NCBI GenBank assembly: GCA_052143655.1
Contig: JBKQSL010000081.1
Location: 1-55,520 of the forward strand
DNA: 55,520 nucleotides
DNA from: CAVSUR01 sp052143655
GTDB lineage: Bacteria > Actinomycetota > Actinomycetes > Streptosporangiales > Streptosporangiaceae
Reading direction: 5' to 3'
In this document: positions 24,070-36,737 of the stretch, one piece after another
Layout of the letters: each line of letters begins with the position of its first letter
How positions within the stretch are numbered: the stretch's first letter is position 1
Notes under the pieces: generated by a model
Seen by the model: only the letters and a program-made list of their open reading frames with translations
Databases searched by the model: none
What the model was told of the DNA's origin: nothing
Translations under genes and position numbers: made by a program

Positions 24070-25104
24070 CTGACACGACGTGCTCTGATCACCGGGATCA
24101 CCGGTCAGGACGGGTCCTATCTGGCCGAGCACCTGACGGCGTCGGGTTACGAGGTCTGGGGGCTGATTCGCGGCCAGGCGAACCCCCGGGTGCGCCAGCT
24201 GCGGCAACTGCTCGCCGACGTCCGCCTGGTCCGCGGCGACCTGCTCGATCAGGGCAGCCTGATCTCCGCGGTGGAGCGCGTCCAGCCCGACGAGGTCTAC
24301 AACCTGGCGGCTATCTCTTACGTGCCCGATGTCGTGGCAGCAGGCCGAGCTGACCGCTGAAGTCACCGGGCTCGGCGTGCTGCGGATGCTGGAGGCGATC
24401 CGGGTATGCAGCGGGATCAGCGCCTCGCGCAGCCCGGCACGCGGGCAGATCCGCTTCTACCAGGCATCGTCGTCGGAGATGTTCGGCAAGGTCGCCGAGT
24501 CCCCGCAGACCGAGCGGACGCCGTTCCATCCGCGCAGCCCGTACGGCGTAGCCAAGTCCTACGGCCACTTCCTGACCCAGAACTACCGGGAGTCCTACGG
24601 GGTGTTCGCGGTGTCGGGGATCTTGTTCAACCACGAGTCGCCACGGCGCGGCACCGAGTTCGTCACCCGCAAGGTGTCGGTGGGGGTAGCCAAGATCAAG
24701 CTGGCTACCAGCGGCAGCTGCGGCTGGGCAACCTGTCGGCCCGGCGGGACTGGGGCTTCGCCGGCGACTACGTGCATGCCATGCAGCTCATGCTCAGCCA
24801 GCCCGAGCCGGCCGATTACGTGATCGGCACCGGCGTGACGCACTCGGTGGCGCAGATGCTGGAGTACGCGTTCGGGGCGGCCGGACTGGACTGGCGCGAC
24901 CATGTCGTCACCGACGCCGCGTTCATCCGCCCGGCCGAGGTGGACCAGCTGTGCGCCGACCCGTCCCGGGCCCGCGATGAGCTGGGCTGGGCGGCCACGA
25001 TGGGCTTCGAGGAGCTGGTGACGATGATGGTCGAGGCGGACCTGAAGCTCCTGTCGGCCAGCGGCGGCATCGCCGAGGACTCGTTCGGGCCGGAGGTCTG
25101 GTAG
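24070..25104 (+). pseudogene. gmd: GDP-mannose 4,6-dehydratase, two compensating frameshifts
   Basis: The protein reads in three segments. Segment 1 (24070-~24327) has ALITGITGQDGSYLAEHL, the NADP-binding glycine motif. Segment 2 (~24329-~24704) has ASSSEMFGKV and SPYGVAKSYGHF (YxxxK). Segment 3 (~24706-25104) has LRLGNLSARRDWGFAGDYVH and runs to the TAG. One extra base near 24328 (CCCGATGTCG) and one missing G near 24705 (AAGCTGGCTACC) explain both breaks, and the net frame is restored. Joined length is 344 residues, normal for Gmd. The codon aligned with the usual start is CTG (24070), preceded by GGAGG. It is either a decayed gene or a gene hit by sequence errors. Intact Gmd makes GDP-4-keto-6-deoxy-mannose. 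Confidence 0.85.
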
Positions 25105-25124
25105 AAGACGGCACGCCAGCCCAG

Positions 25125-25164
25125 CCCCGGCCGCGGAGACTCAGCTCCGGCCGCGGAGACTCAG
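25125..25164. repeat. 20-bp tandem duplication over the VIT gene's stop
   Basis: Two copies of CYCCGGCCGCGGAGACTCAG, at 25125-25144 and 25145-25164, differ at one base. The second copy includes the stop codon of the VIT gene (minus strand). Confidence 0.8.
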
Positions 25165-25886
25165 CCGATCCCGGTACCGCCGGCGACCATGCGGCCGATC
25201 GCGTAGGTGAGGCTGGCCGCGACGGCAGCCAGCAGCAGCTGGCGCAGACCGCCGCGCAGGAACGGCCGGGCGGTGATCCTCGCGACCAGGCCGCCGCCGA
25301 CGAACGCCGCGACCGCCGCGAGGATCAGCGCGGCGGCGAGCGAGGAGTAGCCGAGCAGGTAGGGCAGCAGGGGGATCACGGCACCGACCGCGAACGTGAT
25401 CAGCGAGGCGCCGGCGGCGGTGTACGGCGACGGCAGCTCGTTGTGGTCGACGCCGAGCTCCTCGCTGACGTGGACGCTCAGCGCCTCCTCCGGGTGCGCG
25501 GAGATCTGCGCGGCGACCTTGTCGGCCAGGTCGGCATCCACTCCGCGGTTGCGGAACACCGCGGCAAGCTCGCGCCGCTCCGATTCCGCGTTGTGCTCGA
25601 GCTCGTACTTCTCCTTGTCCACTTCGGACTGGACGAGCTCGTTCTGCGAGGACACCGAGATGAATTCCCCGGCGGCCATCGAGAACGCGCCTGCGGCCAT
25701 GCCGGCCATCCCGGTGAGCACGATCGCGGCGTGCGAGGCAGCCGCGCCGCCGACGCCGGCGATCAGTGACACGTTGGTGACCAGGCCGTCCATCGCGCCG
25801 AAGACGGCGGGTCGCAGCCAGCCGCCGGAGACGTCACGGTGCTCGTGTCCGTGTGCCTCAGCCTGGATGTCGCTGCCTGCGGTCAT
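25161..25886 (-). CDS. VIT1/CCC1-family iron/manganese transporter
   Basis: Encodes 241 residues from the ATG at 25886 (MTAGSDIQAEAHGHEHRD). The His-rich N-terminus is followed by helices typical of the family: AVFGAMDGLVTNVSLIAGVG, then GMAGMAAGAFSMAAGEFISV with the conserved MAxGE. A charged cytosolic segment (EVDKEKYELEHNAESERREL) forms the metal-binding domain, then three more helices. It is expected to move Fe2+ or Mn2+ out of the cytosol. Isolated transcription unit between the gmd remnant and the importer. Confidence 0.9.
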   Translation of the reverse strand: MTAGSDIQAEAHGHEHRDVSGGWLRPAVFGAMDGLVTNVSLIAGVGGAAASHAAIVLTGMAGMAAGAFSMAAGEFISVSSQNELVQSEVDKEKYELEHNAESERRELAAVFRNRGVDADLADKVAAQISAHPEEALSVHVSEELGVDHNELPSPYTAAGASLITFAVGAVIPLLPYLLGYSSLAAALILAAVAAFVGGGLVARITARPFLRGGLRQLLLAAVAASLTYAIGRMVAGGTGIG

Positions 25887-26196
25887 CGTGATGCGCCTCA
25901 GTTCGTCCGGGGGGTGTACTGGCTGCCGCGCCGCCTGAGCGCAGCACGGCACCAGGCCCGGGCCGGGCTGTCATCAACGACGGATGGCCTGGTGATATTC
26001 CGGCTGTCGGGCCCGGCACCGGGCGCTGCGGGTTCCCGGTGCCGTCCCGCCCCGCGCCACCTGGCTTGCTGCGTCAGCGCGGCCCTCTCCCGGCGGCCAG
26101 GCCGGCAGCGGCGCGGACCGGTATCGCGCCAGGCAGCGGTGCCCGGTGCCCGGGGTCACCGAAGGCCGTCCGGCGGCCGCGCCGCGCGCCAGACGG
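25887..26196. other. Gap between the VIT gene and the importer operon
   Basis: 310 bases holding the VIT promoter (minus strand) and the end of the importer transcript. Several G/C-rich stretches occur but no clean terminator hairpin was found, and no gene is apparent. Confidence 0.35.
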
Positions 26197-27897
26197 TCAG
26201 CTCTTGGTCACGCTGTAGAGGAAGATGTGGCCGATCGCCGTCGGGTAGATGCCGTAGACGTTCTTCGCCGCCGCCGACAGGTAGTTGTAGAAGTAGGCGA
26301 AGATGATCGGGGTCTGTTCCAGCAGCAGGTTCTCGATCTGCCCGGCCAGGCTGCGCTGCGAGGACAGGTCGATGGCCGCGATGTACTGGTTGGACAGCTT
26401 GTCGTACTGGCTGCTGGAGAAGTGCGCCGCGTTCCACGTGCCGGTCCCGGCCTTGGCGTTGTAGGTCTGCAGCGGCGCGGTCAGGAAGACATTCGGCACG
26501 CTGCGGTGCCCGTAGTCGACCAGGCTCATGGTGGCGTCCAGCCAGTCGGAGTTCCCGAACGTGGCTTTGCCGTAGTAGGTGGTGGAGTCCTCGAACTTGG
26601 TGCTGATGCTCACGCCGATGCTCTTCGCGGACTGCGCGACGATCTGCCCGAACTCCGGGATCTCCAGCTCGTCGAGGCCGATCAGCTGGGTGGAGAAACC
26701 CGACGAGTGCCCGGCCGCCGACATCAGCGACTTGGCCTTGGCGATGTTCTTGGCGCGCTGCGGCACGCTGGTGTCGGTGGAGGGGAACACCGGCGCGAAC
26801 GGGCTGTCGTTGCCGAGGTCGGCGTAGCCCTTGAACAGCGCCTTGACGATCGCCGTGCGGTCCAGGGTCAGCGCGATCGCCTGCCGGACCCGCGAGTCGG
26901 TGAACGGCTTGGTGTCGCAGCGCATCGACAGCTCGCGGTGCGCGCTGGACTTGAGCCGGACGACGTTGTACTGGCCGGCCAGCAGCTGCTCTCCGCCGGT
27001 CACCGAGAACTGCCCGACGACATCGATGCTGCCGCTGGTCAGCGCCAGGATCGCGGGAGTCTGGCTGGTGTAGAACGTGAACTCGGTCGCGGCCGGCTTG
27101 GCCTTCGTGCCCCAGTACTGCTCGTTGCGGGTGAACGACGCCCCGACCTTCGCGGTGTAGCTCTTGAGCACGAATGGCCCGGTGCCGATGAACGAGCCCT
27201 GCCATTTGGCCGGGTCGTAGCCGTTCGGCAGGATGATCATGTTGTAATTGTCGGACGAGGTCAGGTACGGGAAGTTGCCGTTCGGCGCGGACAGGTGGAA
27301 CTCGACGGTGTAGTCGTCGACCTTCTTGACCCCGGCTGGCAGCAGCGCCCCGCCGAACGCCGACAGCGCGTTCGATGCGCTCTTGGGATTGGTCTGCAGC
27401 TGGTAGGTGTAGACGACGTCGTCGGCGGTGAGCGTGCTGCCGTCATGGAACTTGACGCCCTGGCGGATCTTGAACGTCCAGACGTCGGCGGTGGAGTTGG
27501 CCGACCAGCTGGTCGCCAGCTGCGGCTGCAGCGTGAGGTGCTGGTCGGAGAACGTCAGGTACTCGCCGGTCTGGCCGAGCATGTCCAGCCCGCCCTGGTC
27601 GGCCACGGTCAGCGGGTTGATCGCCGCGGCCGGGACGATGATGCCGCACTTGATCGTGGCGTTCGCCTTGCCGCTGGAACTGGAGCCCGCGCCCGATGTG
27701 GCCGTCGACGAGCTGCCCGAGCTGCCGCAGGCCGCCAGCACGGCGCCGAGCACGGGCACCGATATGCCCACGACCGTTCCGCGCCGGAGGAAATCACGCC
27801 GGGAGAGCCGCCCGGCTGCGAATTCGTCGATGACGTGATTGGCGATTTCGCCCTGGCCCTGGCGGAGCTGGCCGAGGCGGCGGGGATCGATATTCAC
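26197..27897 (-). CDS. Peptide/nickel-type ABC transporter substrate-binding lipoprotein
   Basis: Encodes 566 residues from a GTG at 27897 with GAGGAGG upstream. The N-terminus carries a twin-arginine motif SRRDFLRR (Arg33-Arg34) and a lipobox LAAC (Cys57), so export is likely by Tat with lipid anchoring. The mature part is an SBP_bac_5 (DppA/OppA) protein: WTFKIRQGVKFHDGSTLTADD is the family signature near residue 150. It captures the ligand for the three co-directional transport genes upstream. Ligand unknown; peptides, nickel chelates and opines are all seen in this family. It is the last gene of its operon, 83 bases after the ATPase. Confidence 0.93.
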   Translation of the reverse strand: MNIDPRRLGQLRQGQGEIANHVIDEFAAGRLSRRDFLRRGTVVGISVPVLGAVLAACGSSGSSSTATSGAGSSSSGKANATIKCGIIVPAAAINPLTVADQGGLDMLGQTGEYLTFSDQHLTLQPQLATSWSANSTADVWTFKIRQGVKFHDGSTLTADDVVYTYQLQTNPKSASNALSAFGGALLPAGVKKVDDYTVEFHLSAPNGNFPYLTSSDNYNMIILPNGYDPAKWQGSFIGTGPFVLKSYTAKVGASFTRNEQYWGTKAKPAATEFTFYTSQTPAILALTSGSIDVVGQFSVTGGEQLLAGQYNVVRLKSSAHRELSMRCDTKPFTDSRVRQAIALTLDRTAIVKALFKGYADLGNDSPFAPVFPSTDTSVPQRAKNIAKAKSLMSAAGHSSGFSTQLIGLDELEIPEFGQIVAQSAKSIGVSISTKFEDSTTYYGKATFGNSDWLDATMSLVDYGHRSVPNVFLTAPLQTYNAKAGTGTWNAAHFSSSQYDKLSNQYIAAIDLSSQRSLAGQIENLLLEQTPIIFAYFYNYLSAAAKNVYGIYPTAIGHIFLYSVTKS

Positions 27898-27980
27898 GGG
27901 TCCTCCTCAGAACCTCTACCGGTCGGCGGGCTCGCAGTCCGGCGCGAATCGAAAAAAGCTATGGCATCATCGGGTGATTG

Positions 27981-30034
27981 TCACGGCTCCGGTTCGGTGC
28001 GTTGCAGATTCCGCAGCTCATCGACCGGAATATGGCAGCTCATGAAATGGCCCGGGGTCACCTCCGCCAGCGGCGGCTCGGTCGTCTCGCACGCCCCGGT
28101 GGCCAGCCGCCGCGGGCAGCGGGTGTGGAACACGCAGCCCGACGGCGGGTTCGCCGCCGACGGGATCTCGCCTTCCAGCCGGATCCGGTCCGGCCGCTGC
28201 CCGTCGATCGACGGCACGGCCGACAGCAGCGCCTCGGTGTAGGGGTGGTGCGGCCCGGTGAAGACCATCTCGGCCGGCCCCACCTCCATGACGCGGCCGA
28301 GGTAGAGCACCGCGATGCGGTCGGACAGGTAGCGCACCACTCCCAGGTCGTGGGAGATGAACAGGTAGGTGACGTCCTCCTTGGCCTGCAGGTCGGCCAG
28401 CAGGTTGAGTATCGCGGCCTGGACCGACACGTCCAGCGCGGACGTCGGCTCGTCGCAGACCACCACGCGCGGGCCGCCGGCGAACGCGCGGGCGATCGCC
28501 ACCCGCTGCTTCAGCCCGCCCGACAGCTGGCTCGGCCGCAGCGGCAGGTGCCGCGGCTCCAGCCGGACCGAGCGGACCAGGTCGGCCAGCCGGTCGCGGA
28601 GCCGGTCGCCGCCGAGGCCGGCCAGCCGGGACAGCGGCCGGCTGATCAGCCGCCGGACGCTGTGCCGCCGGTTGAGCGCGGAGTCGGGGTTCTGGAAGAC
28701 GATCTGCAGCGCCTTGAGCTGCTCCCGCGGCCGGTGCCGGGAATCGGCGCCCAGCTCCTGGTCGTCCAGCGTGACGACCGCGCCGTCGTCGGGCCGTTCC
28801 AGGCCGAGCAGCACCCGCGCCAGCGTGGTCTTGCCGCTGCCGGACTCGCCGACCAGGCCCAGCGTCTCGCCCCGGTGCAGGGCGAGATCCACGCCGACCA
28901 GGGCCTGCACCTGCTCACTGCCGGAGCTGAAGGTCTTGGACAGGCCGCGGGCCGCCACCACCGGCTCGACGGCGGTCCCGGGCTCGGGCAGCGTCGCGTC
29001 GGCCGGGGTGTTGCGGGGCAGGTCGCCAGTCGCCTGGTGCAGGTAGCAGCGCGACGTCCGGACGGGGGCGACGGCGAAGGCCGGCGGCGGCTCCTCCCGG
29101 CAGCGCTGCTCGGCGATCGGGCAGCGCTCGGCGAAGATGCACCCGGGCAGCGCGTGGCCGGGCGGCGGCAGGAACCCGGGGATCGTGTCCAGCCGCCCGT
29201 GGTCCTTGCGCTGGCCGCGGCGCGGGATGCAGCGCAGCAGGCCGACCGTGTAGGGATGGCGAGGCTGCTCGAACACCTGCCGGGCCGGGCCTTCCTCGAT
29301 CAGCTCGCCAGCGTAGAGCACCCCGACCCGGTCGCACATCTTGGCGATCACCGCGAGGTTGTGGCTGATGAACAGCACCGAGGTATCGAACTCGGTACGC
29401 AGCCCGGCCACCAGGTCCAGGACCTCGGCCTCGACGGTGGCGTCCAGCGCGGTCGTCGGCTCGTCCAGGATCAGCAGGGACGGCTGGACGGCCAGGGCCA
29501 TGGCGACGATGACCCGCTGGGCCATGCCGCCCGACAGCTGGTGCGGGTACCGGTGCATGACCCGGCCCGGGTCGGAGATCTGCACCCTGGCCAGCATCGC
29601 CTCCGAGCGTTCCAGGGCCTCCCGGCGGGACGCGCCGGCGATCTCGAACACCTCGGCGACCTGGCGGCCGACCCGGATCGAGGGGTTCAGCGCCCGGCCG
29701 GGCTCCTGGTAGACCATCGAGACCGTGCTGGCCCGCAGTGCCCGCAGCTGCGCCGCGCCCATGGCCAGCGGGTCCTTGCCGTTGATGGCCACCGTGCCGG
29801 CGCTGACCCGGCCGTTGCGCGGCAGGTACCGGGTCAGCGCCATCGCGACCGTCGACTTGCCGGACCCGGACTCGCCGACCAGGCCGTAGGACTCGCCGTG
29901 GCCGATCTCGAAGGACACGTCGCGCAGCACCCGCCGGTCGCGGCCGCGTACCCGGTAGGTCACGTCCAGGTGCTCCACCCGCAGCGCCGGGGCGAGGCTG
30001 TCCGCGCTGCCGGCGGGCGGGACCTGCGTCACCG

Positions 30035-30038
<4 letters not shown>
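27981..30038 (-). CDS. Fused double ATP-binding protein of the ABC importer (DppD-DppF type)
   Basis: Encodes 685 residues from a GTG at 30038 whose GTGA overlaps the permease stop. It holds two full ATPase domains. Domain 1 has GESGSGKST, signature LSGGMAQR and Walker B LLILDEPTTALD. Domain 2 has GESGSGKTT, LSGGLKQR and VVVCDEPTSALD. Each is followed by an oligopeptide-ABC C-terminal cysteine motif (CIFAERCPIAEQRC; CVFHTRCPRR), which may bind a cluster or metal. Most bacteria keep these as two genes; fusions are common in actinobacteria. Confidence 0.95.
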
Positions 30039-30909
<871 letters not shown>

Positions 30910-30913
<4 letters not shown>

Positions 30914-31863
30914 CGGGCGCTCCACAGCCGCAGCCGCGGGTTCAGCGCGGTGTTGAGCAGGTCGGCCAGCAGCGTGGCCACCATGTAGACCACGCCGATC
31001 ACCAGCACCCCGGCCTCCAGCATCGGGAAGTCCTTGGCGGTCGCCGCCCGGTAGATCAGGTTCCCGATGCCCTGGTAGTTGAACAGTGTCTCGACCACGA
31101 CCAGGCCGCCGATCAGGTAGCCGGTCTGGGTGGCGATCACGGTGATCGTCGGCAGCAGCGAGTTGCGCAGCACGTGCCGGCGGATCATCACCGACCGCTT
31201 CAGCCCCTTGAGCGTCGCGGTCCGCGCATAGTCCGAGTCGAGCGCCTCGATCGTGCCGGCCCGCGCCATCCGGGCGATGTACCCGAACAGCACGAGGACC
31301 AGCGGGATCGCCGGCAGGATCAGGTGCTCGAGCTGGCTCGCCGCCGAGGCGCCCTGAGGGGCGGTCGCGGTCACCGGCAGCACCTTCAGGCCGACGGCGA
31401 AGATGACGATGACCACGATGCCGGACACGAACTCCGGCACGGTCGCGGCGGACAGGCCGACCACGGAGATCACCCGGTCGGCCGGCCGGCCGGCGTTGAG
31501 CGCGGCGGCCACGCCACCGAGGATGCCGAGCGGCACCACGACCACGAACGCCAGGGCGGCCAGCTTGAGCGAGTTGACCAGGGCCGCCTGGACGAACGGC
31601 TCGACCGCCGACCGGTACTGGTAGGAGGTGCCCATGTCGCCGTGCAGCAGGCCGGTGATCCAGCTCCAGTACTGCACGATCAGCGGCCGGTCCACGCCGA
31701 GCTGGTGGTCCAGCGCCGCGACCGCGCTCGGCGCGGCCAGGTTGCCGAGGATGGCCCGGCCGGGATCGCCGGGCAGCACCTGGCCGGCGAAGAACACGAT
31801 GACGCTGAGCAGCCAGAGCGTGATGATTGCCAGGCCCAGCCGCTTCAGGATGTACGTCGCCAA
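30910..31863 (-). CDS. ABC importer permease, DppB type
   Basis: Encodes 317 residues from a TTG at 31863 (LATYILKRLGLAIITLWLL), which has GAGGGGG eight bases before it; the frame continues upstream but that part is antisense to the divergent gene. It has the DppB N-terminus (FFAGQVLPGDPGRAILG), six helices and the EAA-loop TATLKGLKRSVMIRRHVLRN. First gene of the operon permease-permease-ATPase-binding protein. Confidence 0.9.
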
Positions 31864-32086
31864 CCCCTGGCCCCCTCGAGGACGGCAGCCCCGTTCGGCT
31901 CGGAGATCTTGAGGGCAGCCTAGTTTCCTAGTTCCGGGCACGCAAAGCTGCCGGTCCCTGATCGTTACCGGAACGTCATCGCCCCGGGCCGGGCACCAGG
32001 GGTTTCCCGCCCGGCTGCCGGGGATAGGTCTCGGGCATGAGCAGCGGGTCGCGGCCGCCCGGCGCGCGGGATCTCCCGGCAGCCCG
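31864..32086. promoter_or_regulatory. Divergent promoter region of the importer and the enolase-family gene
   Basis: 223 bases between divergent starts. It is AT-richer near 31915-31975 (TAGTTTCCTAGTTCCGGGCA). It should contain both promoters. TTTCCTAGTTCC hints at a small dyad, but no operator is convincing. Confidence 0.35.
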
Positions 32087-33196
32087 GTGAAGATCACGGC
32101 GATCCGCCTGCACCGGATGCGGCTGCCGCTGGACCCGCCGTTCGCGGCCGCCTGGGACCCGGTGCCGCGGCTGCACTTCGACGCCACGCTGGTGCAGGTG
32201 CAGACCGACGCGGGCCTGACCGGCTACGGGTCCGGGGGCACAATGGACGGGTTCGAGCCGTTCGCCGGCCTGTTCCTCGGCACCGACCCGCTGCGGATCG
32301 CCCGGCACGTGCAGGTGATCGAGACCATCGGCTTTCACGTCGGCCGGTACTGGCCGCTGGAGGCCGCGCTTTGGGACATCATCGGGCAGGCCTGCGGCCA
32401 GCCGGTGTCGGTCCTGTTCGGCGGGGCCGCCAGCGGGCTGCCGTGCTACGCCTCGTTCGGCGAGCTGAAAAGCCCGGCGCAGCGGGCCGACGCGGCTCTC
32501 GCCGCCCGGCAGGCCGGCTTTACTGCGGTGAAGGTCCGCATCGACCGGGCCGACCCAGCCGCCGGCCTGGCCGCCGTCCGGGCGGTGCGCGAGGCGGCCG
32601 GCGCCGGCCTGGAGATCATGGTGGATCTCAACCAGGGCTGGCGGATGGCCGGCGATATCTCCGCGGCCCTGGACGGCGCGGCGGTCCGCCGCCTCGCCGC
32701 CCAGCTGCGCGAGCTCGGCGTGTTCTGGCTGGAGGAACCGCTGCCCGCGGCCGACCTCGCCGGGATGCGAGCGCTGCGCGAGCAGGCCGGGATCCGGGTG
32801 GCCGGCGGCGAGATGGCCCGCACGCCCGGCGAGCTGCTGGCCGCGATCGATGCCGGCGCGCTCGACGTGCTCCAGCCCGACGCGGTGCTCGCGGTCGGGC
32901 TGCTCCGGGCCCGGACGATCGCCGAGGTCGCGCGGCTGCGCGGCCGCTGGTTCACCCCGCACACCTGGACCAACGGGCTGGGCCTGCTGGCCAACCTGCA
33001 TGTCGCGGCGGGCGTGGGCGGCGGGCCGTACCTGGAGTTCCCGTGGGATCCGCCCGGCTGGACCCCGCAGCGGCGCGACTTCTTCCTGGCCGAGCCGCTG
33101 CTGCCCGGCCCGGACGGGGTCCTCGCCGTGCCGCCGCGGCCCGGCCTCGGCGTCCGCGTCGACGAGGCCGCCCTCGCCCGCTGGGCCGTGCGCTGA
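32087..33196 (+). CDS. Mandelate racemase/muconate lactonizing-family enzyme
   Basis: Encodes 369 residues from a GTG at 32087. It has the enolase-superfamily capping domain (VKITAIRLHRMRLPL) and barrel. Metal ligands are Asp180 (in VDLNQGW), Glu216 (WLEEPL) and Glu242 (GGEMA). The catalytic KxK position reads Lys149-Val-Arg151 (AVKVRID). The second catalytic residue is His292 (TPHTWTNG). The K-x-R and His292 pattern fits the mandelate-racemase subgroup, including acid-sugar dehydratases. The substrate is not predictable. Divergent from the importer, so the imported compound may be its substrate source. Confidence 0.88.
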   Translation: MKITAIRLHRMRLPLDPPFAAAWDPVPRLHFDATLVQVQTDAGLTGYGSGGTMDGFEPFAGLFLGTDPLRIARHVQVIETIGFHVGRYWPLEAALWDIIGQACGQPVSVLFGGAASGLPCYASFGELKSPAQRADAALAARQAGFTAVKVRIDRADPAAGLAAVRAVREAAGAGLEIMVDLNQGWRMAGDISAALDGAAVRRLAAQLRELGVFWLEEPLPAADLAGMRALREQAGIRVAGGEMARTPGELLAAIDAGALDVLQPDAVLAVGLLRARTIAEVARLRGRWFTPHTWTNGLGLLANLHVAAGVGGGPYLEFPWDPPGWTPQRRDFFLAEPLLPGPDGVLAVPPRPGLGVRVDEAALARWAVR

Positions 33197-33262
33197 CCCC
33201 TCGCCCGGCTCGCATGACCCGGAAGAGCTCCCGTCACGGGTGACCGCTCTATCCTCAGGATC

Positions 33263-33656
33263 ATGAAAACCCGCCCATTGCGCCAGGCCCGGCTGCCGCC
33301 CGGGCCCACCGCGGCGACCGGCATGGACGCGCTGACCACGCGCTGGAGTCGTTCCTGTCGATGCGCGCTAATCCCTGGCCCGGCTCGCCGACGTCGGCTT
33401 CGCGCTCGGCGCGGCCGGCACCGGGTGCCCGCCGGACGCCAGCGGCCAGGCGGCCATCGGCGCGGTCGCGGCGCTGGCCTACCGTGTCGGCATGACGCAC
33501 GCGCTGGCCGATTTCGGGATCACCGCCGATTACCGCCAGACCGCCACGGACGCGCTCGGCGACGAGGTGCTGGCGAACACGCCGCGCGCGCCGGACCGCG
33601 CCGACGTCCTGGCTGTGCTGGCAGGCCGGCCCGGCATGCCAGCGATGCCCCGCTGA
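33263..33656 (+). pseudogene. Relic of an iron-containing alcohol dehydrogenase
   Basis: Three pieces of one protein family in three frames. From the ATG at 33263, LPPGPTAATGMDALT (frame 2) is the Fe-ADH core motif. One base later, HALESFLSMRANP (frame 1, from 33337) continues it. Then, from about 33375 (frame 0), LADVGFALGAAGTG...MTHALADFGI...LANTPRAPDRADVLAVL is the Fe-ADH C-terminus, ending at a TGA at 33654. The N-terminal ~190 residues and the ~100-residue iron-ligand segment between ANP and the C-terminal part are missing. A non-functional remnant lying just upstream of hutU. Confidence 0.75.
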
Positions 33657-33759
33657 CCCTGGCCGATGCGCCGCGCCGCCAAGCGGCAGCAGGGGATGAT
33701 GAACCGTTAACGGGCGGCGCCGCAGCGCCGCCGGCCGCCGAACTCAACGAGGAGCGCTG

Positions 33760-35447
<1,688 letters not shown>

Positions 35448-35451
<4 letters not shown>

Positions 35452-36737
35452 GCTTCACCCGGCTGTGGGAGTCGCTGCTGCCGGCCGGCCGGGACGCCGG
35501 CACCGGCGGCTACCGGCGCTACTCCTGGACCGAGGCCGACGCGGCCTGCCGGGAGTGGTTCGCGGCCGCCGCCGCCGAGCGCGGCCTGCGGTGCGAGTGC
35601 GACCGCAACGGCAACCTGTGGGCGTGGTGGACAGTGCAGTCCCGGGGGGTCGGCCCCCCGGAGTCCCCCGCGAGGCCGTCCCGGGGGGACGGCCCGGCCG
35701 GGCTGCCTGGCGGTCTGCCGGCCGGCGCGATCGTCACCGGCAGCCATCTGGACTCGGTGCCTGACGGCGGCGCCTTCGACGGCCCGCTCGGCGTGGTGTC
35801 CGCGTTCGCGGCGATCGACCTGCTGCGCGAGCAGGGCTTCGAGCTCGCCCGGCCGCTGGCAATCGCGGCGTTCACCGAGGAGGAAGGGGCCAGGTTCGGG
35901 GTGGCCTGCCTGGGCAGCCGGCTGCTGACCGGCGTGCTGACCCCGCAGGCCGCGCGTGCGCTCGCCGACGGCGACGGGGTCACTCTGGCTGCGGCGATGA
36001 CGCAGGCCGGCCTCGACCCGGCCGCGATCGGCCCCGACGACGACCGCGCGACCGCGATCGCCGCGTTCGTGGAGCTGCACATCGAGCAGGGCAGCGCGCT
36101 GGCCGGGCTCGGCGCCGCGGTCGGGATCGCGTCGGCCATCTGGCCGCACGGCCGGTGGCGGCTGGACTTCACCGGCCGGGCCGATCACGCCGGGACCACC
36201 CGGCTGGCCGACCGGCGCGATCCCATGCTGCCGTGCGCGGCCGCCATCCTTGCGGCCCGGCAGGCAGCCGCGCAGCATGCCGCCCTGGCCACCTTCGGCA
36301 AGGTCCGGCCGGAGCCCGGCGGGGCCAACGGCATCGCCGCGGCTGCGCACGCGTGGCTGGACGCGCGGGCCCTGGACGACACCGTCCTGACCGCGCTGGT
36401 CGGCCAGATCGAGGCGGCGGCGCGGGCCGCCGCGGCCGAGCATGGCGTCGGCGTCACGGTCACCCGGGAGTCGGTCACCCCCCGGGTGGAGTTCGACCCC
36501 GGGCTGCGCGCCCGGCTCACCGCGATGCTGGCAGCGCGCGGCATCGACGCACCACAGCTGCCCACCGGCGCCGGGCATGACGCGGGCGTGCTGGCCGCCC
36601 GGCTGCCGACCGCCATGCTGTTCGTCCGCAACCCCTCGGGGGTGTCGCACTCGCCGGCCGAGCACGCCGAGGCAGCGGACTGCGCAGCCGGGGTGCGCGC
36701 GCTCGCGGCCGTGCTCGCCGACCTGGCCGGTGCCTGA
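35448..36737 (+). CDS. M20-family amidase (allantoate amidohydrolase-like) in the hut operon
   Basis: Encodes 429 residues; ATGA overlap with hutU. Dinuclear-metal ligands are visible: His100 (GSHLDSVPDG), Asp111 (FDGPLG), Glu145-146 (TEEEGARF), His211 (LHIEQG) and a late His (GVSHSPAEH). The family (AllC / N-carbamoyl-amino-acid hydrolase) cleaves carbamoyl or related N-acyl groups. In this operon the expected missing step is N-formylglutamate to glutamate, so a deformylase role is a good inference. Residues 64-92 are a low-complexity insertion before the catalytic His, encoded by a G/C-run repeat. Confidence 0.88.
35640..35700 (+). repeat. G/C-run repeat inside the M20 amidase gene
   Basis: The stretch CCCGGGGGGTCGGCCCCCCG followed by GAGTCCCCCGC matches the start of the repeats at 17739 and 53501 in layout and most bases. 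A second run, CCCGGGGGGACGG, follows. It keeps the reading frame and adds about 29 residues (Gly/Pro/Arg/Ser-rich) to the enzyme. Confidence 0.6.
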
